Positions 50,772 to 59,883 of a stretch of 64,000 nucleotides of DNA are shown here, piece by piece. The notes below the pieces were generated by a model. It ran no database searches. It saw nothing but the letters and a program-made list of their open reading frames with translations, and was not told where the DNA came from. The stretch is taken from contig JANXYX010000052.1 in assembly GCA_025408425.1 (NCBI GenBank), forward strand, positions 1-64,000. The letters are read 5' to 3'. Numbering within the stretch: the first letter of the stretch is position 1; the number at the start of each line of letters is the position of its first letter. Origin of the DNA: Granulicella sp. (lineage in GTDB: Bacteria; Acidobacteriota; Terriglobia; Terriglobales; Acidobacteriaceae). A program made the translations under genes and the position numbers.

Positions 50772-51647
50772 CTAGTTTTCGATGCGGCCGGGGACGTCGA
50801 TGGGGGCTGAGGGGCGTGCTACCGGGCGGGCGCCGGAGAGATCGCGGGGCTGGTGTTGGGGCTGGGGGAGTTGGGTGGTTCGCCAGGCTTTGGCGTACTT
50901 CCAACTGATGTAGGCGGAGTGGTAGAGGTGCAGGAGAAAACCTTCGCGGCCATCGAGGAATCCGAGGCGGAAGATGTAGTTCCAAAGAAAGGTGAAGTGG
51001 GGGACAACGAAGATGTTCCAGAAAAAGGCTGGGAGGGAGCGGCTGGTTCTGCCTTCGGAGACGAGGAGTTGCGCTCCGAGAGTGCTGTAGCGGTCCATGT
51101 GCTCGAGGTAGCTCTCGAGGGTGGGATAGGCGTGGTGGATGAGGTCGCACTCGAGGGTTTCGAGGTTTCCGGTGAAGGTGATGGTCTCGTGGACGGGGCG
51201 GTTGCCAAAGCGCGCGCCGGGGGCGAAGTTCGCAGCGTAACGGCGGAAGAGGCGAAGTTTGGCGTCGGGATAGTAGCCGCCGTGGCGGATCCAGCGGTCC
51301 AGAAAGATGTTGCGGCGGCGGAGGAGGTAGGCGTCGACGGAGGGGTTGGAGGGGAGGAGGAGGCGAAGCTGGGTCTGGAGTTCGGTGGAGAGTTCTTCGT
51401 CGGCGTCGAGGGAGAGGACCCAGGTGCCGGAGCACTTCTCGATGGCGGAGTTTTTCTGTGCTGAGAAGCCCTTCCAGGGTTCTGAGTAGACCTTGGCGTT
51501 GAAGGACTGGGCGATTTCGATGGTGCGATCGGTGGAACCGGAGTCGAGGACGATGATCTCGTCGGCGAAGCGGACGCTGGCGAGGGTTCGGGCCAGGTTG
51601 GCTTCTTCGTTGAGGGTGATGATGGCTACGGAGAGCATTGGCTGCAT
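50772..51647 (-). CDS. Family 2 glycosyltransferase (lipopolysaccharide core type)
   Basis: The 291-residue cytoplasmic/peripheral enzyme has a GT-A fold: LSVAIITLNEEANLARTL at the N terminus, IIVLDSGSTDRT, and the metal-binding SLDADEEL. The middle (RWIRHGGYYPDAKLRLFRR) matches the WaaE/KdtX-like group that adds a hexose to LPS core. The acceptor is inferred. It is the only transferase here, so there is no local LPS cluster. Confidence 0.9.
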   Translation of the reverse strand: MQPMLSVAIITLNEEANLARTLASVRFADEIIVLDSGSTDRTIEIAQSFNAKVYSEPWKGFSAQKNSAIEKCSGTWVLSLDADEELSTELQTQLRLLLPSNPSVDAYLLRRRNIFLDRWIRHGGYYPDAKLRLFRRYAANFAPGARFGNRPVHETITFTGNLETLECDLIHHAYPTLESYLEHMDRYSTLGAQLLVSEGRTSRSLPAFFWNIFVVPHFTFLWNYIFRLGFLDGREGFLLHLYHSAYISWKYAKAWRTTQLPQPQHQPRDLSGARPVARPSAPIDVPGRIEN

Positions 51648-51699
51648 GTATCGAAACCCCCTCCCCGGCGTGGGGAGCTAATCCGGTGAATTATTTTCT

Positions 51700-51768
51700 A
51701 ACCACTTGCTCGACTTAAAGGTGGTGCCGGGTGTGTTGATCGGTTTCTGTCAAGTGGTTGATAACCAC
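51700..51768. repeat. Overlapping inverted repeats upstream of the glycosyltransferase
   Basis: AACCACTTG (51700-51708) is complementary to CAAGTGGTT (51751-51759). The same GTGGTT also pairs with AACCAC at 51763-51768, so two hairpins are mutually exclusive. They lie 53-121 bp upstream of the minus-strand start at 51647. No T-run is adjacent. Confidence 0.5.
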
Positions 51769-51893
51769 TGTACGGCGCGCCCTGCTGGGTGCGGTATAGC
51801 ACTTTTGATAGGGCAGAGCGTTGTGATGTACCGGTATTTTACCGTTTTGGCTGAGAGTCGGCCGAAAGTGGGGTTACTGAGTGGTGGCGCCGG

Positions 51894-52232
51894 TCAGGAG
51901 AGGGTGATGGTGGGGTCGTTGAGTTGTTCGCGCAAGAGGCGCTGGGTGAGGGATTTGAGGTCTTCTCCGGTTTTGGAGAGAGCGAAGGCGTTGAGCGCTT
52001 CTGACCAGTCGAGCTTGAAGCTGGTGGACTGAGCTGAGATCCAGATCTGGCGGACAGGGGTGTTTGGAGTGAGGACGAACTTGCTGGAACCGTTCTCGAA
52101 GATGATGTTCATGACGCCATTGTTGTCTTCGAACTCGAAGGAGCCGGAGTCGTCTTCTGCGGCGATGAGGGACTGCTTGAGGGATTCGAGCGCGGTGTCG
52201 GATACGCGGCGGAAGGTGGCTTCGTCGATCAT
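51894..52232 (-). CDS. cyaY: Frataxin-like iron donor protein CyaY
   Basis: The 112-residue frataxin-fold protein has an acidic first helix (EATFRRVSDTALESLKQSLIAAEDDSG) that binds iron. The beta-sheet strands follow, including VMNIIFENGSSKFVLTPNTPVRQIWIS with the conserved NxP...QIW motif, then FKLDWSEAL. It regulates or feeds Fe-S cluster assembly. It lies between the glycosyltransferase and arsC on the same strand. Confidence 0.92.
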   Translation of the reverse strand: MIDEATFRRVSDTALESLKQSLIAAEDDSGSFEFEDNNGVMNIIFENGSSKFVLTPNTPVRQIWISAQSTSFKLDWSEALNAFALSKTGEDLKSLTQRLLREQLNDPTITLS

Positions 52233-52274
52233 GAGTTTAGTTTAGCTGGCTTACGGGTTCCGGGGCGGGCTGGA

Positions 52275-52679
52275 TTAGTGCTGGGATAGACCTTCGGATT
52301 CCAGGAGGTGTTTGACGCGGGTGAGGATGTCTTCGCGGATGACGCGGACGGCGGCGAGGTCCTGGCCTTTGGGGTCGGGGAGGGGCCAGTCATCGCGGCG
52401 GAGGCCGGGGACGTAGGGGCACTCGTCTCCGCAGCCCATGGTGATGAGGAGGTCGGCTTGCTGGGCGAGTTCCGCGGTGAGCTTCTGGGGCTGGGCGTGG
52501 GTGAGATCGATGCCTACTTCACGCATGGCTTCGACGACGACGGGATGGACGTGAGGGGCCGGATTGGTGCCGGCGGAGATGGCGTGTGCCTGAGTGGGGT
52601 CGGCGAGGTGATTGAAGAAGGCGGCTGAGATCTGGGAGCGGCCGGCGTTGTGGACGCAGGCGAAGATGACTTTGAACAT
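52275..52679 (-). CDS. arsC: Arsenate reductase, thioredoxin-coupled low-molecular-weight phosphatase type
   Basis: The 134-residue protein reduces arsenate to arsenite. The phosphatase-like loop CVHNAGRS (Cx5R) holds the nucleophilic Cys near residue 8. The Asp in the DPKG segment acts as general acid, and Cys residues in MGCGDECPYVPG would form the relay disulfide. It is the last gene of arsR-acr3-arsC, nine bases after acr3. Confidence 0.94.
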   Translation of the reverse strand: MFKVIFACVHNAGRSQISAAFFNHLADPTQAHAISAGTNPAPHVHPVVVEAMREVGIDLTHAQPQKLTAELAQQADLLITMGCGDECPYVPGLRRDDWPLPDPKGQDLAAVRVIREDILTRVKHLLESEGLSQH

Positions 52680-52688
52680 GGCGGCGAC

Positions 52689-53804
52689 TTACCTTTCGAG
52701 GCTGGCTGAGTGTTGCGCTGCGGAATCTGCAGCGAACCAGTTGCGCTGGAACCAGAGGGCTGCGTTTACGAGGCCGATGAGAGCGGGGACTTCGACGAGT
52801 GGGCCGATGACTCCGACGAAGGCTTCGCCGGAGTTGAGGCCGAAGACGGCTACGGAGACGGCGATGGCTAGCTCGAAGTTATTGCCAGCGGCGGTGAAGG
52901 CCAGGGTTGCGGTCTGGGCGTAGTCTGCGCCGAGCTTGCGGCCCATCCAGAAACTGACGAAGAACATGATGGCGAAGTAGATGAGGAGCGGGATGGCGAT
53001 GCGGACGACATCGAAGGGAAGGCGGACGATGAGGTCGCCTTTGAGCGAGAACATGACGAGGATGGTGAAGAGCAGCGCGACTAAGGTGAAGGGGCTGATG
53101 CGCGGGATGAAGACGGTGCGGTACCAGAGCTCGCCTTTGATGCGGAGGAGGAGGAGACGGGTGAGCACACCGGCAAGGAAAGGGATGCCGAGATAGATGA
53201 AGACACTTTGTGCGATGTGGCCGATGCCGATGTGCACGACGGAGCCCTGAAGGCCGAACCATGTGGGCAGGACGGTGATGAAGACCCAGGCGTAGAGGCT
53301 GTAGAAGACGACCTGGAAGACGCTGTTGAGGGCGACGAGTCCGGCGACGTAGTCGGTGTCTCCGCCGGCGAGCTCGTTCCAGACGAGGACCATGGCGATG
53401 CAGCGGGCGATGCCGATGAGGATGAGGCCACGCATGTAGGCGGGCTCTCCGCGGAGGAGAGTGATGGCGAGGAGGAACATCAGGATGGGGCCGATGAGCC
53501 AGTTCTGGAGGAGCGAGAGGCCGAGGATGCGGCGGTTGCGGAAGACCTCGCCTAGTTTTTCGTAGCGGACTTTTGCGAGGGGTGGATACATCATGATGAT
53601 GAGTCCGATGGCGATGGGGATGTTGGTGGTGCCGGACTGGAAGCGGTTGACGAAGGCGGCGGAGCTGGGGATGAAGTGGCCGATAGCGACGCCGATGGCC
53701 ATGGCGAGGAAGATCCAGAGGGTGAGGAAGCGATCGAGGAAGGAGAGCTTTTTGCGCGGCATTGGTGCGCAGGTTTGGGCATGGGTATAGGCGGGGCTGG
53801 ACAT
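52689..53804 (-). CDS. acr3: Arsenite efflux transporter, ACR3 family
   Basis: This inner-membrane arsenite exporter has 371 residues from ATG 53804, which follows GAGGTAGTG. The frame is open to 54017, but that would overlap arsR. About ten hydrophobic helices are seen. Family blocks [15 protein letters not shown] and [19 protein letters not shown] contain the Cys important for As(III) transport. It lies two bases downstream of arsR, indicating co-transcription. Confidence 0.94.
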   Translation of the reverse strand: MSSPAYTHAQTCAPMPRKKLSFLDRFLTLWIFLAMAIGVAIGHFIPSSAAFVNRFQSGTTNIPIAIGLIIMMYPPLAKVRYEKLGEVFRNRRILGLSLLQNWLIGPILMFLLAITLLRGEPAYMRGLILIGIARCIAMVLVWNELAGGDTDYVAGLVALNSVFQVVFYSLYAWVFITVLPTWFGLQGSVVHIGIGHIAQSVFIYLGIPFLAGVLTRLLLLRIKGELWYRTVFIPRISPFTLVALLFTILVMFSLKGDLIVRLPFDVVRIAIPLLIYFAIMFFVSFWMGRKLGADYAQTATLAFTAAGNNFELAIAVSVAVFGLNSGEAFVGVIGPLVEVPALIGLVNAALWFQRNWFAADSAAQHSASLER

Positions 53805-53806
53805 CA

Positions 53807-54226
53807 CTACCTCGAAGCGGAGTTGTGGGAGGGTGAGATTGCGGTGGGCGGTGGTGCTCCCTGGAGGCTGAGAAACTTTGCCGGGGTGCAGCAGGCTTTG
53901 GTGAGACGGCAGAGGTCGGCCTGCATGGCTTTTTCCTGCTGAAGTGAGGCCAGTGTCTGCTTGAGGATTTGGGCTGCGGCCTCGTTGGGCGGCGTGACGA
54001 TGCGGTAGTGCATCCACTTGCCGTCGCGGCGGGCGGCGACGATGCCAGCGTTGCGGAGGTAGGCGAGATGGCGGGAGATTTTTGGCTGGGGCGCGTCGAG
54101 GATTTCGACGAAGTAGCAGACGCAGATCTCCTGATCGCCCATGAGGTTGAGGAGGCGGAGACGGGTGTGGTCGCCGAGGGCCTGGAAGAAGCGTTCGAGG
54201 TTGAAGGGTGCCTGCTTGGGTGGCAT
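53807..54226 (-). CDS. arsR: ArsR-family arsenite-responsive repressor
   Basis: The 139-residue winged-helix repressor has the As(III)-binding Cys pair in EICVCYFVE next to the recognition helix [18 protein letters not shown] further Cys pair (ACCTP) near the C terminus may add ligands. The promoter -10 box TATAAT ends only seven bases before the ATG at 54226, so the message is predicted to be leaderless. The repressor likely controls both itself and arsM through the operator at 54237-54256. Confidence 0.94.
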   Translation of the reverse strand: MPPKQAPFNLERFFQALGDHTRLRLLNLMGDQEICVCYFVEILDAPQPKISRHLAYLRNAGIVAARRDGKWMHYRIVTPPNEAAAQILKQTLASLQQEKAMQADLCRLTKACCTPAKFLSLQGAPPPTAISPSHNSASR

Positions 54227-54233
54227 GGGTTGA

Positions 54234-54261
54234 ATTATATTCGTCTTGACGAATATGTAAA
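54234..54261 (-). promoter_or_regulatory. Promoter of arsR-acr3-arsC
   Basis: On the minus strand TTTACA (54256-54261) and TATAAT (54234-54239) are 16 bp apart. The expected transcription start falls on or next to the arsR ATG. Confidence 0.72.
54237..54256. promoter_or_regulatory. ArsR operator, perfect inverted repeat
   Basis: ATATTCGTC and GACGAATAT are exact complements separated by TT. The site overlaps the arsR -10 box and the arsM -35 box, so one bound dimer could block both divergent promoters. A half-site CGAATATAT lies at 54266-54272 over the arsM -10. Confidence 0.85.
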
Positions 54262-54274
54262 GCGCGAATATATT
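54246..54274 (+). promoter_or_regulatory. Promoter of arsM
   Basis: TTGACG (54246-54251) and TATATT (54269-54274) have a 17-bp spacer. The arsM ribosome-binding site AGGAGG is at 54295-54300. Confidence 0.78.
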
Positions 54275-54305
54275 TGTTTTAGCAGATATGTTTCAGGAGG
54301 GGTTT

Positions 54306-55193
54306 ATGGCTAATCAGATATTGGATTCGGTGAAGTCGAAGTATGGGGCGGTAGCTGAGAGTTCGCTATCGAACAAGGATGCGGGCGTGAAGGCTGTGGC
54401 TGAGGCGTTTGGATATAGCGCGGAAGAACTGACGTCGATTCCAGAGGGTGCAAATATGGGGCTTTCGTGCGGGAATCCTACGGCGATGGCTTCGATTCGG
54501 CCGGGTGAAGTGGTGGTCGATCTTGGTTCTGGCGGAGGGCTGGATGTGTTTCTGGCTTCACCGCTGGTTGGGCCTGCGGGGAAGGCAATTGGGATCGATA
54601 TGACTCCGGCGATGATTGAGCGGGCGCGTGCGAATGCGAAGAGTGGTGGGTATGAGAATGTCGAGTTTCATCTGGCGACGATTGATGCGCTGCCGCTGGC
54701 GGACGCTTCAGTGGATTGCGTGATCAGCAATTGCGTGATCAATCTGGCGCCGGACAAGCCTGCGGTGTTTCGTGAGATTGCGCGGGTGCTGAAGCCGGGT
54801 GGCCGGCTGGCAGTGAGCGATATTGCGCTGAAGGGCGAGTTGCCGAAGGAAGTTGCGCAGAGCATGGCTGCGTATGTTGGTTGTATCGGGGGGGCGATTC
54901 CGATTGAAGAGTATCGCTCTGGTTTGCTGGCTGCTGGATTTGAGCATGTGGAGATAGTGGATAGCGGGGCAGATTTGAATGCGTATGCGAAGGTGGAGAA
55001 CCAGTCTGGTTGCTGCTCGCCTGCGATGGAGCCTGCGGGGCCGTTTCAGGTAGTGGCGAGTGCGTGCTGTGCGCCGGAGCCTACGAGTGCAGCGAGTTTG
55101 CATGAGGAGTTGGCGGGGTTGCTGGCGAAGTATGACCTGAATGCGGCCGCGGCGAGTGTGAAGGTTTATGCGGTGAAGCCGCGGTTGGCATGA
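54306..55193 (+). CDS. arsM: Arsenite S-adenosylmethionine methyltransferase
   Basis: It methylates As(III) to mono- and dimethylated species. The 295-residue product starts at ATG 54306, five bases after AGGAGG. The SAM-binding motif is [14 protein letters not shown]. Conserved Cys residues are in [17 protein letters not shown] and YVGCIGG, the thiol set that binds arsenite, and Cys pairs (GCCSP, ACCAP) lie near the C terminus. It is divergent from arsR and shares its operator. Confidence 0.95.
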   Translation: MANQILDSVKSKYGAVAESSLSNKDAGVKAVAEAFGYSAEELTSIPEGANMGLSCGNPTAMASIRPGEVVVDLGSGGGLDVFLASPLVGPAGKAIGIDMTPAMIERARANAKSGGYENVEFHLATIDALPLADASVDCVISNCVINLAPDKPAVFREIARVLKPGGRLAVSDIALKGELPKEVAQSMAAYVGCIGGAIPIEEYRSGLLAAGFEHVEIVDSGADLNAYAKVENQSGCCSPAMEPAGPFQVVASACCAPEPTSAASLHEELAGLLAKYDLNAAAASVKVYAVKPRLA

Positions 55194-55318
55194 GGAGAAC
55201 TGCCGGATGACTGGCGGTGGATTTTTCGTGGTGTGAACAGCGATTTGGCAGGGGGATTGTAGGAATTCCGAGGCGTGGATAAGTTGGCTATAATCGGCTA
55301 CGTATTCGGGAGGGCTTT

Positions 55319-55978
55319 ATGGCTGACGAGAAGCAGAAGGCTGGATCTGCGGAAGATTCGGGTGGTGCAGCGGGGAAGGTAACGCGGCGGTCGTTTTTGT
55401 CGCATCTGGGAGCGGCGGGAGTTGCGGCTACGGCTAGCCCTTTGCTGGCGGCGGCTCCGGCTGCAGCGGCGATGCCGGAGGCGAGCGAAGCTGCGAGTGA
55501 CGCGAAGATCGTTGGGTCGGTGCCGGTTAGTCTGCGAGTGAATGGCAAGGTATTGAAGCTGCAGGTTGATCCGCGAGCGACGCTGCTGGATACTCTGCGG
55601 GAGAGCGCGGGCCTGACCGGGACAAAGAAGGGCTGCGATCATGGCCAGTGCGGAGCCTGCACGGTGCATGTGAATGGCCGACGAGTGAACTCCTGCCTGA
55701 GCTTTGCGGTGATGCACGAGGGCGACGAGATTACGACGATTGAAGGGATTGGTCAGCCGGGGAATCTGCATCCGATGCAGGCGGCGTTTGTGGAGCATGA
55801 CGGCTACCAGTGCGGCTATTGCACTTCGGGTCAGATCATGTCGGCGGTGGCGCTGCTGAAGGAACCTTGTGGGCCGACGGATGCGGATGTGAAGGAGCTG
55901 ATGAGCGGCAATATCTGCCGCTGTGGTGCTTATCCGAATATTGTGGCTGCTGTTCAGCAGGTTCGGCTGCGAAGCTAG
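55319..55978 (+). CDS. paoA: Aldehyde oxidoreductase [2Fe-2S] subunit (PaoA/YagT type), Tat-exported
   Basis: This small electron-transfer subunit of a periplasmic molybdenum aldehyde oxidoreductase has 219 residues. The twin-arginine signal is TRRSFLSHLGAAG. The plant-type cluster motif is CDHGQCGACTVHVNGRRVNSC-like and the second cluster motif is CGYCTSGQIM...GNICRCGAY. It is the only subunit with a Tat signal, so the complex is folded and exported together (known for PaoABC). It leads paoABC; paoB follows after 61 bp. Confidence 0.93.
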   Translation: MADEKQKAGSAEDSGGAAGKVTRRSFLSHLGAAGVAATASPLLAAAPAAAAMPEASEAASDAKIVGSVPVSLRVNGKVLKLQVDPRATLLDTLRESAGLTGTKKGCDHGQCGACTVHVNGRRVNSCLSFAVMHEGDEITTIEGIGQPGNLHPMQAAFVEHDGYQCGYCTSGQIMSAVALLKEPCGPTDADVKELMSGNICRCGAYPNIVAAVQQVRLRS

Positions 55979-56039
55979 TTCTCACCTTTTTTAATGTTTT
56001 GAGATTTGTAACCGGTATTTGTAACCAGGAGTGATCACG

Positions 56040-57044
56040 ATGGATCTCTTTCAGTTCAGCCGTGCGGAGAGTGTGGCGCAGGCGGTTGCGGCAGGGGCGG
56101 AGTCGCCTACGGCGCAGCAGGGTGCACAGGTTCGCTTTGTGGCGGGTGGGACGACGCTGCTTGATTTGATGAAGCTGAATGTGGAGCGTCCGCAGCGGGT
56201 GGTGGACATTAACAAATTGCCGCTGGATAAGGTGGAGCGGACTGCGGATGGCGGGCTGAAGATAGGTGCGCTGGTGCGGAACTCCGACCTGGCTCACAAC
56301 GAGATGGTGCAGAAGGACTATGCGGTGCTATCGCAGGCGCTGCTGTCCGGCGCGTCGGCGCAGTTGCGGAACATGGCGACTACGGGCGGGAATCTGCTGC
56401 AGCGGACGCGGTGCGTGTACTTCCGCGATACGGCGATGGCTTGCAATAAGCGGGAGGCGGGATCGGGGTGCTCGGCGATTGGCGGGTTTAACCGGATGCT
56501 GGCGATATTGGGGACGAGCGAGCAGTGCATTGCGACGAATCCATCGGACATGAATGTGGCGCTGACGGCGCTAGAGGCGACGATCCATATTCAGGGGGCG
56601 AAGGGGGAGCGGAGTGTTCCGATTCATGACTTTTTCGTGGTGCCGGGGAGTACGCCGCAGCAGGAGAATGTGCTGGAGCCGGGTGATTTGATTACCTATG
56701 TGACGCTTCCGGCCCCGGCGGCGGGGAGCAAGTCGGTGTATCTGAAGCTGCGGGACCGCGCCTCGTATGAGTTTGCGCTGGCCTCAGCTGCAGTGGTGGC
56801 AACGGTGGAGGGTGGCAGGCTGAAGCGAGTCCGGATCGCAATGGGTGGAGTGGGGACGAAGCCGTGGCGGATGGTTGAGGCAGAGAAGGCCCTGGAAGGC
56901 CATGCGGTGAACGAGGGAACGCTGCACAAGGCTGCAGAGGCGGCGCTGCGAGGCGCCAAGCCGCAGAGTGAGAACGGATACAAGGTTGAGTTGGCGAAGC
57001 GGTGTCTGATGTATGCGGTGAAGCAAGCAACGCAAGCGGTATAG
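56040..57044 (+). CDS. paoB: Aldehyde oxidoreductase FAD-binding subunit (PaoB/YagS type)
   Basis: The 334-residue protein binds FAD (FVAGGTTLLDLMK, the xanthine-dehydrogenase medium-chain loop, and ATTGGNLLQRTRC). The Cys set RCVYFRDTAMACNKREAGSGC corresponds to the extra [4Fe-4S] cluster of PaoB-type subunits. ATG 56040 follows AGGAG by nine bases; GTG 56031 is in frame but directly abuts that site. It is 18 bp from the molybdenum subunit gene. Confidence 0.92.
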   Translation: MDLFQFSRAESVAQAVAAGAESPTAQQGAQVRFVAGGTTLLDLMKLNVERPQRVVDINKLPLDKVERTADGGLKIGALVRNSDLAHNEMVQKDYAVLSQALLSGASAQLRNMATTGGNLLQRTRCVYFRDTAMACNKREAGSGCSAIGGFNRMLAILGTSEQCIATNPSDMNVALTALEATIHIQGAKGERSVPIHDFFVVPGSTPQQENVLEPGDLITYVTLPAPAAGSKSVYLKLRDRASYEFALASAAVVATVEGGRLKRVRIAMGGVGTKPWRMVEAEKALEGHAVNEGTLHKAAEAALRGAKPQSENGYKVELAKRCLMYAVKQATQAV

Positions 57045-57062
57045 AGCGGCCGAGGAGAGAGT

Positions 57063-59300
57063 ATGGCGAGCATTGAAGAGGTAGTTCCTGCATCAATTAT
57101 CGGGACGTCGCTGGCGCGCGTGGATGGGCCGCTGAAGGTGAGCGGCGGGGCGATGTATTCGAGCGATCACAATTTTCCGGGCATGCTGTATGCGGTGCCA
57201 GTGTGCAGCACGATTGCGAAGGGAACGATTACGAGCCTGGATAGTTCTGCCGCAGAGGCGATGCCGGGCGTGCAGGCGGTGTATCACCGCAAGAATATTG
57301 GACAGCTGTTTCGGGCGGCTCCGCCGGTTGGGTTCAGCGGGCTGATTGATGAGCGGCGCCCTCCGTTTGAGGATGATGTGATTCGCTACTACGGGCAGTA
57401 TGTGGCTGTGGTGGTGGCGCAGACCTTTGAGCAGGCGATGGCGGCGAGCGCGGCTGTGAAGGTGTCGTACGCCGGAGAGAAGCCGGATGTAAGCACGACG
57501 CTGAGCTCCGACGAGAAGCCGAAGGTGGATACGACGCGGGGCGATGCGGATGGGGCGTTTGCAAGTGCGGCAGTGAAGGTGGATGAGACGTATGTGACGC
57601 CTGTAGAGACACATAATCCGATTGAGCTGCATGCGTCGGTGGCGGTGTGGGATGGCAAAGGTTTTACGCTGTATGAGACGTCGCAGGCGGTGGGGAATCA
57701 TCGTGAAGTGATGGCGCAGATGCTGGGGGTTCCGCTGGAGAATGTGCGGGTGATCTCGCGGTTTCTGGGGTCTGGTTTTGGGGGTAAGTTGTGGCCGTGG
57801 CCGCATTGTTTGCTGGCCGCGGCGGCGTCGCGGAACCTGAACCGTCCGGTAAAGCTGGTGGTGAGCCGAAAGATGATGTTCCAGAATGTGGGACACCGTC
57901 CTTTGACGCAGCAGCGGATTCGTCTGGGCGCTACGGCGGATGGGATGTTGACGTCGTTGCAGCATGACTCGCTGAACCATACGTCGATACTGGATGACTA
58001 TGGGGAGGGCTGCGGGGAGGCGACAGGATATCTCTACAGCACTGCGAATCTGCGGGTGACTTCGGGACTGGTACGGCGGAATGTGGGTAATCCGACGGCG
58101 ATGCGGGGGCCGGGTGCGGTGCCGGGATTGTATGCGCTGGAGTCGGCGATGGATGAGCTGGCAATCAAGCTGAAGATGGATCCGGTGGAGCTGCGTCTGA
58201 AGAACGAGCCGAAGCTGGACGAGAGCCTGGGGATTCCGTTTTCGTCGCGGCATTTGAAGGAGTGTCTGACGGTAGGTGCGGAGAAGTTTGGCTGGTCGCA
58301 GCGGAAGGCGGGCGTGGGAGCGATGCAGCGGGATGGGCTGACGCTGGGATGGGGCGTGGGGGTGTGCTCGTGGATTGCGGCCCGAATAGGTTGCGAGGCG
58401 ACGGTGGAACTGAAGGCGGATGGTACGGCTCGGGTGGCGTGTGGGACGCAGGACATCGGGACCGGGACGTATACGATTCTGGCGCAGATTGTGGCGGAGA
58501 AGGCAGGGATTCCGATTGAGAAGGTGGAGGTGGTGCTGGGGGACACGAAGCTGCCTGCGGGTCCGATTTCGGGTGGGTCGTGGGTGACGTCGTCGGTGAT
58601 TCCGGCGGTAGCGGATGCGACTCAGAAGGCGATGCAGACGGTGCTGATGGCCGCGGTGCAGGGTAAGGACGCTCGGTTCGCGGGGAAGAAGCCAGAAGAT
58701 CTGGTGTTTAGCGGCGGGCGGGTGCAGGTGAAGGGAGGTAGCGCTGAGACGAGTGTGGCTTACGCCGAGGTTCTGCGGGCGGCGAATCTCGGTGGGGTTT
58801 CGGGAACTGGTAAGTCGGAGGGAACGTTTGGGGTGCCGCCGAAGGTTTCGCAGCACTCGTTTGGGGCCCAGTTTGTGGAGGTGACGTGGCAGCCGGCGAC
58901 GGCGCGGCTGCGGGTGAATCGCGTGGTGACGGTGATTGACGCGGGGCGCGTGCTGAACACGCGGGCGGGCCGGAATCAGATTGAAGGTGCTGTGATGATG
59001 GGCGTGGGAATGGCGATGTTGGAGCATACGACGTATGACCAGCGGAATGGTGCGCCGATCAACAGCAATCTGGCAGATTATGTGGTGGCGACGCATGCGG
59101 ATACGCCACAGATTGACGTTACGTTTCTGGACTATCCGGATCTTTCGTTGAATGAGTATGGGGCGCGTGGGATTGGGGAGATTGGGCTGGCTGGGATTGC
59201 AGCTGCGATTACTGGGGCGGTGTACCACGCGACTGGAGTGCGGGTGCGAGAGTTGCCGGTGCGGATCGAGGATCTGCTGGGCGGGACGGCGCGGGCTTAA
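57063..59300 (+). CDS. paoC: Aldehyde oxidoreductase molybdopterin-binding subunit (PaoC/YagR type)
   Basis: The 745-residue catalytic subunit of the xanthine dehydrogenase family oxidises aldehydes to acids with a molybdenum cofactor. SRFLGSGFGGK and MRGPGAVPG are cofactor-contacting blocks, and GARGIGEIGLAG near the C terminus contains the catalytic Glu. A paoD-type maturation factor, needed for cofactor insertion in E. coli, is not visible next to it. The gene ends 54 bp before convergent ssb. Confidence 0.94.
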   Translation: MASIEEVVPASIIGTSLARVDGPLKVSGGAMYSSDHNFPGMLYAVPVCSTIAKGTITSLDSSAAEAMPGVQAVYHRKNIGQLFRAAPPVGFSGLIDERRPPFEDDVIRYYGQYVAVVVAQTFEQAMAASAAVKVSYAGEKPDVSTTLSSDEKPKVDTTRGDADGAFASAAVKVDETYVTPVETHNPIELHASVAVWDGKGFTLYETSQAVGNHREVMAQMLGVPLENVRVISRFLGSGFGGKLWPWPHCLLAAAASRNLNRPVKLVVSRKMMFQNVGHRPLTQQRIRLGATADGMLTSLQHDSLNHTSILDDYGEGCGEATGYLYSTANLRVTSGLVRRNVGNPTAMRGPGAVPGLYALESAMDELAIKLKMDPVELRLKNEPKLDESLGIPFSSRHLKECLTVGAEKFGWSQRKAGVGAMQRDGLTLGWGVGVCSWIAARIGCEATVELKADGTARVACGTQDIGTGTYTILAQIVAEKAGIPIEKVEVVLGDTKLPAGPISGGSWVTSSVIPAVADATQKAMQTVLMAAVQGKDARFAGKKPEDLVFSGGRVQVKGGSAETSVAYAEVLRAANLGGVSGTGKSEGTFGVPPKVSQHSFGAQFVEVTWQPATARLRVNRVVTVIDAGRVLNTRAGRNQIEGAVMMGVGMAMLEHTTYDQRNGAPINSNLADYVVATHADTPQIDVTFLDYPDLSLNEYGARGIGEIGLAGIAAAITGAVYHATGVRVRELPVRIEDLLGGTARA

Positions 59301-59308
59301 AGGGAAAA

Positions 59309-59336
59309 GGCCACAGGGACGGGTGTCCTTGTGGCC
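59309..59336. terminator. Terminator between paoC and ssb
   Basis: GGCCACAGGGAC (59309-59320) pairs with GTCCTTGTGGCC (59325-59336), 12 bp with one G-T pair and loop GGGT. On the minus strand it is followed by TTTT, so it mainly serves ssb. Confidence 0.85.
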
Positions 59337-59353
59337 GGTGGGATCGAAGTTAG

Positions 59354-59812
59354 TTAGAAGGGGATGTCGTCGTCGGTGATGCCTGGGTCGGCGTACTCGG
59401 ACTGGGCGACCGGGGTGCTGCTGCCGTAGCTGGCGGTATTGGACTTGGTGTAGCTGTTGCCGGAGCCGCTGCCTTCGGACTTGCCGCCGAGGAGGGTCAA
59501 TTCATTGACGAGGATTTCGGTCTTGTAGCGCTTCTGTCCGGATTCCTTGTCGTCCCATGAGCGGTTGGTGATTTTACCTTCGACCAGAATCTGAGAGCCC
59601 TTTTTGACGTAGTCGCGAACGATTTCGGCGGTGCGCTGGAAGCAGACGATGTTGTGCCATTCGGTGCTGTCTACCCAGTTTGCGCCTTCTTTTTTGCGGT
59701 CTGCCGTGGCGAGCGTGAAGGATGCGACGGTCATGCCGCCTGCGGTGGAACGAATCTCTGGATCTTTGCCTACGTTGCCGAGGAGGAAGACTTTATTGAC
59801 GCCTTTTGCCAT
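59354..59812 (-). CDS. ssb: Single-stranded DNA-binding protein
   Basis: The 152-residue OB-fold protein protects single-stranded DNA in replication and repair. The N terminus KVFLLGNVGKDPEIR and the core TEWHNIVCF are typical. A Ser/Gly/Asn-rich linker leads to the acidic tail DPGITDDDIPF, which binds partner proteins. The start at 59812 is clear. Confidence 0.96.
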   Translation of the reverse strand: MAKGVNKVFLLGNVGKDPEIRSTAGGMTVASFTLATADRKKEGANWVDSTEWHNIVCFQRTAEIVRDYVKKGSQILVEGKITNRSWDDKESGQKRYKTEILVNELTLLGGKSEGSGSGNSYTKSNTASYGSSTPVAQSEYADPGITDDDIPF

Positions 59813-59883
59813 GGTGATTGCTCCGGAATATGAACAGGTTTTGAAGGTTGAGGATAGCAGATGGGAGATTGTGGAGGATCGTG

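Noticed and set aside
53805..54017. N-terminal extension of the acr3 frame
   Set aside because: It would overlap arsR almost entirely, and the start at 53804 has a good ribosome-binding site and the normal ACR3 N terminus.
57093..59228. 711-codon open frame on the minus strand
   Set aside because: It lies wholly opposite the molybdenum subunit gene and translates to an Arg/His/Pro-rich sequence with no motif, the usual shadow of a GC-rich gene.
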